Below the pieces are notes generated by a model. It was not told the DNA's origin, ran no database searches, and saw only the letters and a list, made by a program, of their open reading frames with translations. Position numbers and translations under genes: made by a program. From Timaviella obliquedivisa GSE-PSE-MK23-08B (GTDB taxonomy: Bacteria; Cyanobacteriota; Cyanobacteriia; Elainellales; Elainellaceae), in contig JAHHII010000013.1 in the NCBI GenBank assembly GCA_019358855.1, forward strand, positions 1 to 64,000: a stretch of 64,000 nt of DNA, given 5' to 3'. Positions 7,956 to 16,743 of the stretch are shown in pieces; position 1 is the first letter of the stretch; every line of letters starts with the position of its first letter.

Positions 7956-9443
7956 ATGCCCCACCCTTCTCTGCCTGTCGTCAAAAACTATATCAATGGT
8001 CAATGGTGTGTCTCTACTGCCACCGAGTTTCTAGCGGTAATTAATCCTGCTAATGCGCAAGCGATCGCCCAAGTCCCATTGTCGTCTGCCCATGAAGTTG
8101 AGCAAGCCGTCGCTTCAGCCGCAATCGCCTTTCAAACGTGGCGACGTACTCCACCTTTGCAGCGCGTGCAATATCTCTTCCGACTCAAAGTATTAATGGA
8201 TGAACAGTTTGAGGATCTATCCCGCACTGTGGTGGAAGAATGCGGTAAAACGCTGGATGAAGCTCGGGGCGAAATGCGACGGGCGATCGAAAACGTCGAG
8301 GTTGCCTGTGGCATTCCGATGATGATGCAGGGCACTAACCTGGAAGATATCGCAACGGGTATTGACGAGATTATGATCCGTCAACCGTTGGGTGTCGCAG
8401 CGGCGATCGCGCCCTTCAACTTTCCGGGCATGATTCCTTTTTGGTTTATGCCCTATGCCATTGCAACGGGTAACACTTACATTGTTAAGCCTTCTGAAAA
8501 AGTGCCGTTAACAATGCAAAAAGTCTTTCAACTAATCGATCAATTAAACTTGCCTGCGGGCGTTCTCAATCTTGTTAACGGTGGAAAGGAAGCCGTTGAT
8601 GCGATCCTCGATCACCCGCAGGTTCGCGCCATTAGCTTTGTGGGTTCTACTCCCATAGCGCGCTATATCTACAGCCGTGCCTCAGCCAATGGTAAGCGCG
8701 TTCAGTGTCAAGGTGGCGCAAAGAATCCCGTGATTATTCTTCCCGATGCTGACATGGACATGACTACCCGCATTACTGCCGACAGCGCCTTTGGCTGCGC
8801 CGGGCAGCGTTGTTTAGCCGCTTCGTTAGCTATTACGGTTGGCGATGCGCAGGACAGCTACACGGAGGCGATCGCCCATGCTGCATCCACTCGCATTGTG
8901 GGTAACGGCTTAGACGCAGGCGTACAAATGGGAGCCGTGATTAATGCTGCCAGCAAAACCCGCATTGAGCAACTCATTCAACAGGGAGCCGACGAAGGAG
9001 CAAAGGTTTTAGTAGATGGGCGATCGCCCCGCATTCCCAGCTATGAGCAAGGCTATTTTGTGCGCCCCACGATTCTGCAAAACGTTGATCCCCACAGCGA
9101 AATTGCCAAAACCGAAATTTTTGGACCTGTGCTGAGCTTGATGCATGTAGAAAGCATTGACGAAGCGATCGCCATCATCAACGGCGGACAATACGGCAAC
9201 ATGGCTTGTTTATTTACCAACAATGGAGCCGCCGCCCGCAAGTTTCGCTACGAAGCCGAAGCGGGCAATATTGGCATCAATGTTGGTGTCGCCGCACCCA
9301 TGGCGTTCTTTCCCTTCAGCGGTTGGAAAGACAGCTTTTTTGGCGATTTGCATGGACAGGGCAGTCATGCAGTTGAGTTCTTTACCCAAACAAAAGTGGT
9401 TGTAGAGCGATGGAGTCAGAAAGACTGGTCGCGGCAGTTCTAA
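7956..9443 (+). CDS. CoA-acylating methylmalonate-semialdehyde dehydrogenase family enzyme
   Basis: Members oxidise methylmalonate or malonate semialdehyde with NAD and CoA to propionyl- or acetyl-CoA in valine, inositol or beta-alanine breakdown. The 495-residue product has the ALDH fold: [12 protein letters not shown] (cofactor region), [12 protein letters not shown], and the catalytic cysteine C286 in [10 protein letters not shown]. The usual ALDH general-base segment LELGGK is replaced by CQGGAKN, which typifies this CoA-dependent subfamily. No other valine- or inositol-pathway gene is nearby, so its physiological substrate here is uncertain. Paired 18-bp repeats lie just upstream. Confidence 0.88.
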   Translation: MPHPSLPVVKNYINGQWCVSTATEFLAVINPANAQAIAQVPLSSAHEVEQAVASAAIAFQTWRRTPPLQRVQYLFRLKVLMDEQFEDLSRTVVEECGKTLDEARGEMRRAIENVEVACGIPMMMQGTNLEDIATGIDEIMIRQPLGVAAAIAPFNFPGMIPFWFMPYAIATGNTYIVKPSEKVPLTMQKVFQLIDQLNLPAGVLNLVNGGKEAVDAILDHPQVRAISFVGSTPIARYIYSRASANGKRVQCQGGAKNPVIILPDADMDMTTRITADSAFGCAGQRCLAASLAITVGDAQDSYTEAIAHAASTRIVGNGLDAGVQMGAVINAASKTRIEQLIQQGADEGAKVLVDGRSPRIPSYEQGYFVRPTILQNVDPHSEIAKTEIFGPVLSLMHVESIDEAIAIINGGQYGNMACLFTNNGAAARKFRYEAEAGNIGINVGVAAPMAFFPFSGWKDSFFGDLHGQGSHAVEFFTQTKVVVERWSQKDWSRQF

Positions 9444-9502
9444 GGTTGCAGTCTTAGGAAGTTGCGTGAAAAAAACCCCGGTAGGATGCATTGACTTTTC
9501 AG

Positions 9503-9566
9503 CCTCCTAAATTCCTCATTTTGGGCGAATAGGTTCGGAAGACCCCCAAAATGGGGGATTTAGGGG
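9503..9566. repeat. Palindromic intergenic repeat
   Basis: An arm reading CCTCCTAAATTCCTCATTTT at 9503-9522 (plus GGG) pairs with the arm at 9543-9566, which reads CCCCCAAAATGGGGGATTTA plus GGGG. The spacer is 17 bases. C-rich/A-T/G-rich palindromes of this type are common dispersed elements in cyanobacteria. It may also act as a terminator between the dehydrogenase and the convergent deacetylase gene. Confidence 0.65.
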
Positions 9567-9631
9567 GCGATTCGGGGCGTTATTTAATTGCCACTCCCTT
9601 AGCGTTCAGCTATTCGTTACCACCGCTTCCG

Positions 9632-11437
9632 CTACTGACACCCTGCCAACCCGGCTGGCGGCACCAACCCCACAATATGCGGCAAGGGACGCGGCTCAAA
9701 GACACCCAAAGATTGCCCCTGGTAAACCAAGTCTGTACTAGCTCCCGAATCGACCATAATTACATCTCTAAAGCCTGCCTGAGCCAACAGCTTACCCAGC
9801 CGCACCGAATCTAGCCCTACAGTTGAAATGCCCACCGTAGGACGACCTTGGTGGTCAATTCCCCAAAAAGCGCGATCGCGCTCAAAGTCAAAGCCATAGA
9901 GCTGACCAAATGCTGATGCGGGTCGAGGTAGACTGTCCTTAACCAACCAACCTGCCGCCACAAACCCATCGGTCACGCCTGGAAGTTCTGCTTGAAAACT
10001 CTCTAGGGTGTTGTGCCGTTGTGGATCAAAAGGTAAGAACTTTACGCCTTGTGAATTGATCAGCACGAGCGGACGATCTTTGAGCTTAAGGTTTTCACTA
10101 GAGTTACCAGGGATAAATTTTTGGGTGTTTTGACTGATTACCGGACCAATGATCACGTTAGTATCAAGACTTTCTAACGAAAAGAAGCTGCCCCCCACAG
10201 CCGCCACTGCATTGGAACGAGCCAAGATTTCGTTAATGCGATAACGCTTATCAGAATGAATAGTGATGGGTCTGCCGCCTGACACAAAAACGAATGGAAT
10301 ATCTTCGAGGGTTTCGCGCCTCACCTCCATAGGAGCCTGAAGATCTAGCCGATCGCTCCAACTTGGCAGCGGAGATCCCCCATAGGCTTGAGCCATCACT
10401 TCATCTAACTCAGAAAACCCAAACCGTTCCACGGTTAGTAAGTTAGCTGACTCTCCGGCGAATTTACCATCACCATTTCGCATAATTAATGCAGAGGTAT
10501 ATCCTGCCTTCTGAACGCTCGCCTCTACCCGTTCATCAAACTTTCCTTCAGGATAAACAAAGTGTTGAATCGGTATATTTAACGCCTTTTCTAACGTTTG
10601 TTTGGACTCAATGATTTCTTGGTCAAGAAGATCGCTCGGTTGCTGCGTCAAGTCAGGATGGGTGAGCGTGTGGGAGGCGATCGTCACCAGTGGATTTTTT
10701 GACATTTCCTCAAGCTGTGCCCAAGTCAGGCTAGAGCGTCCTAGTTTTTTGCCTACTTTAGCAGTGTAAATGGCAAACGTTGCAGGGTAGCCGTACTTTT
10801 TCAGTAGTGGGTAAACGTGTTGATAGTGTCCAGAGTAGCCATCATCAAAGGTCAGCACAATGGGCTTGGGCGGAAGGGGGATGCCTGTTTTGAGATGATT
10901 AACCAAATGATCGAGACTGACCGGGGTTAAGCCGTTCTCTCGAATACGCTGTAGATCTCCCTCGAACTCTTCACGAGTAATATCAAAAAAAACTTCTTTT
11001 TCGGGCAGCACATCGTGATACATCATGACAGGCACTTTTGCAAGCTGCGCCCGTGAATGAATGTTAGGGGCAGGGGCTGCTGAAAGATAAGCCTTGAGTT
11101 CGGGCAATACTGTTTCAGCCAAAAGGCTCACACTAGCATCAGGCTTAGTACCACAAGTGGGTAGGGCAACTCCCTGCGGGTTGCTAGAGGCGATCGGTTG
11201 AGCGTTTTGAGAAATGAGTGAGAGGGGCGATCGCTCTATAGATAAATTAGGCGATCTTTTTTGACTCAGTGTCTGTTGAAAAATCGGCAGGAGCTTCAGC
11301 AACAGCGGGCTTGCCAAAATTGTGAACAGCGAAATCCAAATCAGCAACACCGAGACTTTTCTGAACCGACGAACCCATCGAATAGCAGACCCTTCTTGTT
11401 GAAGCGCTTGGACTTTTGCCCAAGAGGACAGTTTCAT
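9632..11437 (-). CDS. Fusion: polysaccharide deacetylase (CE4) plus phosphodiester-glycosidase (NAGPA/DUF2233) domain
   Basis: The 601-residue product has a membrane anchor (about 28-50), a linker, then a CE4 domain with MMYHDV (138-143), TFDDG (196-200) and SHTLTH (255-260; H256 and H260 as metal ligands). From about residue 370 to the end it changes to a NAGPA-like domain (VAAVGGSFF, VGLDSVRLGKLLAQAGFRDV, MVDSGASTDLVYQG). CE4 enzymes remove N-acetyl groups from glycans; NAGPA-type domains cleave phosphodiester-linked sugars. Together in one extracytoplasmic protein they suggest remodelling of a cell-wall or surface polysaccharide. The substrate is not known. It is divergent from the GH15-like gene. 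Confidence 0.85.
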   Translation of the reverse strand: MKLSSWAKVQALQQEGSAIRWVRRFRKVSVLLIWISLFTILASPLLLKLLPIFQQTLSQKRSPNLSIERSPLSLISQNAQPIASSNPQGVALPTCGTKPDASVSLLAETVLPELKAYLSAAPAPNIHSRAQLAKVPVMMYHDVLPEKEVFFDITREEFEGDLQRIRENGLTPVSLDHLVNHLKTGIPLPPKPIVLTFDDGYSGHYQHVYPLLKKYGYPATFAIYTAKVGKKLGRSSLTWAQLEEMSKNPLVTIASHTLTHPDLTQQPSDLLDQEIIESKQTLEKALNIPIQHFVYPEGKFDERVEASVQKAGYTSALIMRNGDGKFAGESANLLTVERFGFSELDEVMAQAYGGSPLPSWSDRLDLQAPMEVRRETLEDIPFVFVSGGRPITIHSDKRYRINEILARSNAVAAVGGSFFSLESLDTNVIIGPVISQNTQKFIPGNSSENLKLKDRPLVLINSQGVKFLPFDPQRHNTLESFQAELPGVTDGFVAAGWLVKDSLPRPASAFGQLYGFDFERDRAFWGIDHQGRPTVGISTVGLDSVRLGKLLAQAGFRDVIMVDSGASTDLVYQGQSLGVFEPRPLPHIVGLVPPAGLAGCQ

Positions 11438-11617
11438 ATTAGCTAAGATAGATTACCGTCCGTAGTTCTAACCGATCTTAAATAAAATGGAGCGTTTTGT
11501 AGACGACACTTTACCAGAGAATTATTGTTTTATTTAACCTCTTCCAAAAGAAAATCTTCTAACTGTACGCTTCTATCCCTAACCAGCGATAATCAAAACA
11601 TTCTAAAAACCTCAACG

Positions 11618-14600
11618 ATGCGGACAACCTCCTCTTCCTCTGACTCCCCATCCTCTAGACTTGACGGCTCTGGACTTGACGGCTATTACCATGAAGTCAA
11701 AGCCGTCATCTTGGCGCGCCAAAACCCTGTTACTGGGCTCATGCCTGCCAGTACCGCCATCAACGCCCACGGCGACTATACCGATGCTTGGGTGCGCGAC
11801 AATGTGTACAGCATTTTGGCAGTCTGGGGGCTAGCGTTAGCGTATCGCAAGCTAGACGATAATCAGGGCAGGGCTTACGAGCTAGAGCACAGTGTTACTA
11901 AGCTCATGCGGGGTCTGCTCTTTGCCATGATGCGACAGGCACACAAAGTAGAGAAATTCAAAGTCACCCAGGCTCCTTTGGATGCTCTCCACGCTAAGTA
12001 TGATACTGACACGGGCGACACCGTGGTAGAAGACCATCAGTGGGGACATTTGCAGCTTGATGCCACATCTTTATATCTGCTGATGTTGGCACAGATGACT
12101 GCTTCAGGGCTGCAAATTATTTTTACTCTTGACGAAGTTAACTTTATTCAAAACTTGGTTTACTACATTGGGCGCGCCTACCGCACCCCTGACTACGGTA
12201 TTTGGGAACGGGGCAACAAAATTAATCATGGCAACCCCGAACTCAACGCTAGCTCTGCGGGCATGGCGAAGGCGGCGCTAGAGGCAATGAGCGGACTAGA
12301 TTTATTCGGCGTTCATGGCAGTCAAGCCTCTGTTATTCATGTGCTACCCGACGAAATTGCTCGGACACGGATGACCTTAGAATCGCTGTTGCCTAGAGAG
12401 TCGAGTTCTAAAGAAGTAGACGCAGCGCTCTTGAGCGTGATTGGCTTTCCGGCATTCGCCATTGAGAATTCCGCTTTGGTCAAACGAACCCGTGAAGATG
12501 TGGTGACTAAGTTGCAAGGACGATATGGCTGTAAGCGATTCTTGCGGGATGGGCACCAAACGGTTATTGAAGATGCGACGCGGTTGCACTATGAGCCGAA
12601 GGAACTCAAACAGTTTGAGCATATTGAGTGCGAGTGGCCTTTGTTTTTCACGTACCTGATGTTGGATGCTTTGTTTCGGGGCGATCGCGCTCAAGCCGAC
12701 GACTACCACCAACGCATTCAACCCCTCTTTGTCGAGCAAAACGGCTTCCATCTCCTTCCCGAACTCTACTACGTTCCCGCCGAAAAAATTGATGCAGAAC
12801 GCGCTGCCCCTGGCAGCCAGACCCGTCTTGCCAACGAGAATACTCCGCTTGTCTGGACACAAAGCCTCTACTTGCTCGGTCAACTCATCCGAGAGGACTT
12901 TATTGCCCTAGGCGACATTGATCCCCTCGGTCGTCATCTGCGGCTAGGTAACCGTCAAGCGCCCCTTGTCCAAATCGCCCTTCTTAGCGAAGACGAAGCG
13001 CTTCAAACCGAGTTAGCCACCTATGGCATCACCACCCAAACTCCTAGCCAAGTTTCTCCCTTGCAGGTGCATCCCATTGGCGAACTTTCCGCCATCTATA
13101 ACCAAATTGGACGCAACGATAAGTTGGGGCTAACGGGTCGCCCAGTGCGGCGGCTCAGAAGTTTGGCACCATCACGGATCTTCCGAATTCGGGGTGAGGT
13201 TGTGGTATTTTTGCCCTCCTTCCTTGACCAACAACAGTTCTATTTAACTCTCGACTATCACTTTTTGGTGGCCCAAATTCGGGGTGAATTGTCCTACATT
13301 CAGCGGCACTGGGATCAACTAGGACGACCAACTATGACGCTATTGCTAACCCACGCCATGTTTGAACTAGAGCGAGTGGGCACGATCGACCAATCTCCCT
13401 TGCTGATTCTGCTGCGAGAGTTGCAAGAAGGAAGCTGTAGTGGTGTTGCGGTCAAGCTAGGGCGATTGAATCAACTGATGCTAACCGCAGGAACCGAGCG
13501 GATTGAATTCATTCACGATTTTAATTTTGCATCTCCGGTTCAAGATGTCATTCCTAATTGTTATTACTTGTGCTCTGAGACTAGCTGCAATGTTCCTCTG
13601 AGTAATACCGAGGAGTTCCTGCTGGCGTACGAAACAGATGTTTATAGGCTGATTAATCAGCTTCGCCAATCGTATAATTTGTACGAACAAACCGATTTAT
13701 TGGAGACGTTAACTCAGCTTAAAGGATTGTCCTTCAATACAGGTTTGGGCGAACCGGAGCAGAAGGTAACAGTAGGCGATTTATTAGAAGAAGTTTATAC
13801 CAAAGCCAGCCAACTTCGGCTATGGGGAGTGATTCGACGGGCGGCAGGCTTGCTGAACAAAGTAGACTTCGGGCTGTCGGATGCGGTCACCGATATTTTG
13901 GTACGGGGTAAACAAATCGCAGTCGGAAGAGCTTACAGCGAGGCATCGTTAATTACCAGTGCTATTCCAACCGGAGAAGTGCTGGAAAAAATTCGAGAGT
14001 TCTGCGGCAATGATGTGCGCGATCGCCCCCTGACACAAGAGGTTTTAATCTACCTCAGCATCCTTCTCAAGACCGATCCATCCTTGTTTGACGGGTTGCT
14101 CACCTTACGAGTGGGTTACCTCATCCTCCTGCTCACCAGCGAACTTGCTAAAGAACTCAACGTTACCCAAGACGAAGCTCACGAACACTTAATGCAGCTT
14201 AGCCCCTTCGACATTAAAACTCGTCTTAGCGAAGTTTTGGCAGGCTACGAAGATTTGAACCAAAATCTATTTCGGCAAGAGTCACTACGAGTGCGTCAGC
14301 AACAGGCAATTCAGTGGGTGGTACTACCTGCCGAAGCGGAAGCGGAAGCCGAAGCTTGGTGGCAAAAACGCCAGCGCGATGGCGCAATTAACCGCGTGCC
14401 CAAGGGCTTTTACCCAAAGGTATGGAAAGTTTTAGAACATTGTAAAGGCTTAGTGATTGGCGATAAGCTCGATCGCCGTAACCGTTTAGATAGTGAACTG
14501 TTACTTGCAGAAATGACACCCGGAGAAAAGAATTTTGCACTCCGAATTGAACACTTATTAAACAACATTCAAGCCCCCGAATACCATCAGGTTAACGTAG

Positions 14601-14857
14601 AGGCATTAATGGAGCTAGCTGCGATCGCGGAACGAAACCCAGAACTACAGATTGAAGAATATATTGTTTTAGATGTTTTGATTGGTCACGCAGTGCGGCT
14701 AGCTTGGCTCGATCGCAATCCTAACCTGTCAGATCAGTACACCGATTACAAAGGAGTAGCCTGGCGATCGTTCTATGAAAGCTCTCCCCATGACTGTTCT
14801 AATTACATTGCCAAAGCCCTTCGATTCCTAATGGAACTGGGGCAGGTGTCCGCTTAA
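11618..14857 (+). CDS. Large GH15 / phosphorylase-kinase-alpha-like protein
   Basis: The 1079-residue product opens with an (alpha/alpha)6-type region of the glucoamylase/phosphorylase kinase alpha family: TGLMPASTAINAHGDYTDAW followed by VRDNVY near the N-terminus, then EDHQWGHLQLDATSLYLLML, YGIWERGNKINHGNPELNAS and HIECEWPLFFTYLMLDALF. The C-terminal half is helical, fits the kinase-alpha-like part and includes an AEAEAEAEAW run. Cyanobacterial members are annotated glycoside hydrolase family 15; whether they hydrolyse glucans or regulate glycogen metabolism is not settled. I chose the ATG at 11618; the frame stays open to a TTG at 11525 but that adds a low-complexity segment. Confidence 0.82.
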   Translation: MRTTSSSSDSPSSRLDGSGLDGYYHEVKAVILARQNPVTGLMPASTAINAHGDYTDAWVRDNVYSILAVWGLALAYRKLDDNQGRAYELEHSVTKLMRGLLFAMMRQAHKVEKFKVTQAPLDALHAKYDTDTGDTVVEDHQWGHLQLDATSLYLLMLAQMTASGLQIIFTLDEVNFIQNLVYYIGRAYRTPDYGIWERGNKINHGNPELNASSAGMAKAALEAMSGLDLFGVHGSQASVIHVLPDEIARTRMTLESLLPRESSSKEVDAALLSVIGFPAFAIENSALVKRTREDVVTKLQGRYGCKRFLRDGHQTVIEDATRLHYEPKELKQFEHIECEWPLFFTYLMLDALFRGDRAQADDYHQRIQPLFVEQNGFHLLPELYYVPAEKIDAERAAPGSQTRLANENTPLVWTQSLYLLGQLIREDFIALGDIDPLGRHLRLGNRQAPLVQIALLSEDEALQTELATYGITTQTPSQVSPLQVHPIGELSAIYNQIGRNDKLGLTGRPVRRLRSLAPSRIFRIRGEVVVFLPSFLDQQQFYLTLDYHFLVAQIRGELSYIQRHWDQLGRPTMTLLLTHAMFELERVGTIDQSPLLILLRELQEGSCSGVAVKLGRLNQLMLTAGTERIEFIHDFNFASPVQDVIPNCYYLCSETSCNVPLSNTEEFLLAYETDVYRLINQLRQSYNLYEQTDLLETLTQLKGLSFNTGLGEPEQKVTVGDLLEEVYTKASQLRLWGVIRRAAGLLNKVDFGLSDAVTDILVRGKQIAVGRAYSEASLITSAIPTGEVLEKIREFCGNDVRDRPLTQEVLIYLSILLKTDPSLFDGLLTLRVGYLILLLTSELAKELNVTQDEAHEHLMQLSPFDIKTRLSEVLAGYEDLNQNLFRQESLRVRQQQAIQWVVLPAEAEAEAEAWWQKRQRDGAINRVPKGFYPKVWKVLEHCKGLVIGDKLDRRNRLDSELLLAEMTPGEKNFALRIEHLLNNIQAPEYHQVNVEALMELAAIAERNPELQIEEYIVLDVLIGHAVRLAWLDRNPNLSDQYTDYKGVAWRSFYESSPHDCSNYIAKALRFLMELGQVSA

Positions 14858-14877
14858 AACTTTACCTAAATCTCTGT

Positions 14878-15684
14878 CTAAACAAATGGGGGAGTCGCTT
14901 CTCTTGTCTTTAAATTAAACCGATATCCCTGCGGCAAAATATGAAGCTTCACTCCCAACACTGCCAAGGGTTCATCCTTCAACAACTTCTTCTCTAAATT
15001 ATTGTGAGTCGTTGCCGACTCATCCACCACCGTCACGGCTCCTTCGCCCATTACAATAAACTCGTCATTATCCACCACCATTGCCGTATTTTCATCAATT
15101 CCAAAGCCCAACACGCTTGGCTCTAGTAACAGTGCCGACAATAAGCGCCCTAAGCGACCCCGTTGAGAGAAGTGTTGATCGATGACTACATTGGGCAAAA
15201 AGCCCATCCCTTCTGCCATTTTCACCAAATCGGCGTGAGGGCTGCTGACAGAATTACCATCTACAATCATTTTGTCGGGCATCATGGCAGCCCCAGCACT
15301 AGTTCCACCCACCACAATTCCGGCTTGATAGCGCTTGCGAATAGCATCATCTAGAATCGTGTCTTTGATGGCGCGGACAATGCGGGTTTGGTCGCCCCCC
15401 GTAAAGAAAATACCCGATGCTTGAGCGATCGCCAGTAACCCATCCAGCTTTTCCGCATCCTGGCGATCGCGCGTATCTACAATCTTTACATCCGCCGCAC
15501 CCAGCCGCTTAAAGACGCTAATATAGGTTTTTCCAGCCTCTTCTGGTTCACTCGTCGCTGCTGTTAACACCACAATTTGAGCCGCTCGACCACCCGCCCG
15601 CCGCACAAACTCGCGCAAAATCTGGCAATCGCCCGATCGCTCCTCTGCTCCACCAATAATTACGAGTTGCTGTACAAACGCCAT
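14878..15684 (-). CDS. cphB: Cyanophycinase (peptidase S51)
   Basis: Cyanophycinase releases beta-Asp-Arg dipeptides from the nitrogen store cyanophycin in the cytoplasm. The 268-residue product has the Rossmann-like opening QQLVIIGGAEER, FFTGGDQTRIVRAI and the nucleophile motif GGTSAGAA with S129, plus a DQHFSQRGRLGRL segment typical of the family. The start at 15684 is preferred because GGAG lies 6 bases upstream on the coding strand; an in-frame ATG at 15696 adds four residues. cphA, usually next to cphB, is not in the window. It is convergent with the GH15-like gene; the genes are about 20 bases apart. Confidence 0.93.
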   Translation of the reverse strand: MAFVQQLVIIGGAEERSGDCQILREFVRRAGGRAAQIVVLTAATSEPEEAGKTYISVFKRLGAADVKIVDTRDRQDAEKLDGLLAIAQASGIFFTGGDQTRIVRAIKDTILDDAIRKRYQAGIVVGGTSAGAAMMPDKMIVDGNSVSSPHADLVKMAEGMGFLPNVVIDQHFSQRGRLGRLLSALLLEPSVLGFGIDENTAMVVDNDEFIVMGEGAVTVVDESATTHNNLEKKLLKDEPLAVLGVKLHILPQGYRFNLKTREATPPFV

Positions 15685-15720
15685 TAAGCGCTCCATTGTA
15701 GATCTTGCTTATGTTAAAGC

Positions 15721-16155
15721 CTAACGATTTAGGTGGGCGATCGACTTGTCAAGTGGATCAGTCTCAGAGCGCAACTCAATCAGAAAATCTGGTGCGACCG
15801 GAGGAAATTTGCGGCGTTGTTCAGATGTTAACGCCTCCCACCGCGATCGCTTCACCCAGGCTGCATCTGGCGATCGCTGCCCTCCCAACGACAGCTTGAA
15901 ACCAGTGGATGAGCTAAAAACTTTTCCAAGTTCAGTGCGACGATTCCAAATTGTCAGATCTGCTCCTAGTTCCAGTTCATAACTGCCACTTTCGCCGCCA
16001 ACAGGAGACATAATGATCAGCACTCCTGCTGAGGTTAGTTCGAGCCGTTGCTCTGGATTTGCAAGACACAGTTGATAAAATTGCTCGTCTGTGAGATGAA
16101 GAGTACTGAGGTCGAGCAATAGGGGTTCCACAAGCAAGGATTCCGCCAGGGGCAT
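15721..16155 (-). pseudogene. C-terminally truncated Uma2-family (DUF820) protein
   Basis: Uma2 proteins have a restriction-endonuclease-like fold and are very numerous in cyanobacteria. Here the frame shows the family pattern (LTDEQFYQLCLANPEQRLEL, then MSPVGGESGSYELELGADL, SPDAAWV, PPVAPDFLIELRSETD) but ends at DKSIAHLNR, 144 residues. Full members run to about 185-190 residues, with an M-x-E-Y-x-x-N-G segment and a final W-L-I/I-Y-R part after this point. That segment is absent before cphB begins, so the 3' end seems to have been deleted. The conserved E-L core is still present, but activity is doubtful. Confidence 0.7.
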
Positions 16156-16260
16156 ACAACCTCCAAATCTTTGCTAGAACTGTTTTTCAGATGTGACGAT
16201 TATAAATTGGATTGGAAAGGATTTGTCCTTCCCATCTAAGAGTTGCTATAAGTATCCTTG

Positions 16261-16488
16261 TTAGAGCGCTTCAAACGCGGCAAGAAATCCTTCTAGTGTC
16301 ATGCACTCCGCCACAAAGTCTTCTGCATCGCCCACATTTTCCAGTCGATACTCCATAATGCGACGCTCATCGCCTTTCATTTTTTTGGACGCGATCGCCT
16401 CACCCGGATATTTAATCGCCATAGCTTTAAACGCTTTGGCATGAGTAGCCCAGCTTTCTGCCGAACACTGAATAATGACCCGCCACAT
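16261..16488 (-). CDS. Conserved small protein of unknown function
   Basis: The 75-residue soluble product begins MWRVIIQCSAESWATHAKAF and contains YPGEAIASKKMKGDERRIME. It has no signal or membrane segment. The mixed composition and absence of low complexity support a real gene, and I believe similar small proteins exist in other cyanobacteria, but no function is known. It is on the same strand as the truncated Uma2 gene, 105 bases away. Confidence 0.6.
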   Translation of the reverse strand: MWRVIIQCSAESWATHAKAFKAMAIKYPGEAIASKKMKGDERRIMEYRLENVGDAEDFVAECMTLEGFLAAFEAL

Positions 16489-16562
16489 GTTTTAAATCCT
16501 CGCTGTTTTTACAGGTAGTTTCTACCGGATATTTTGGCATTGCTAAATGCAGCTATGAATTT

Positions 16563-16710
16563 GTTCAAAGCCCCTTTCCTTTAGGAGAGGGGGTGGGGGG
16601 AGAGGTTTATCTCGCTGCGTTGGCAGCTAAATCTAATCCCTAGCCCCTTCCCTGCGAGAGGGGAACCGAATTTTCAAACTACAATCCAGCAACGCCGAAT
16701 ATTTTTGCAG
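16563..16710. repeat. Dispersed repeat, copy B (about 145 bp)
   Basis: This is the second copy of the element at 778-925. It contains two possible hairpins, CCCCTTTCCTTTAGGAGAGG and CCCCTTCCCTGCGAGAGGGG. It fills the gap between the rhlE-like gene and the 75-residue gene. Confidence 0.75.
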
Positions 16711-16743
16711 AGTACGTGCTTAAAAAGATCTCAAAGCGATCGC

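Noticed and set aside
12377-12883. 168-residue - frame
   Set aside because: Antisense inside the GH15-like gene, no independent support.
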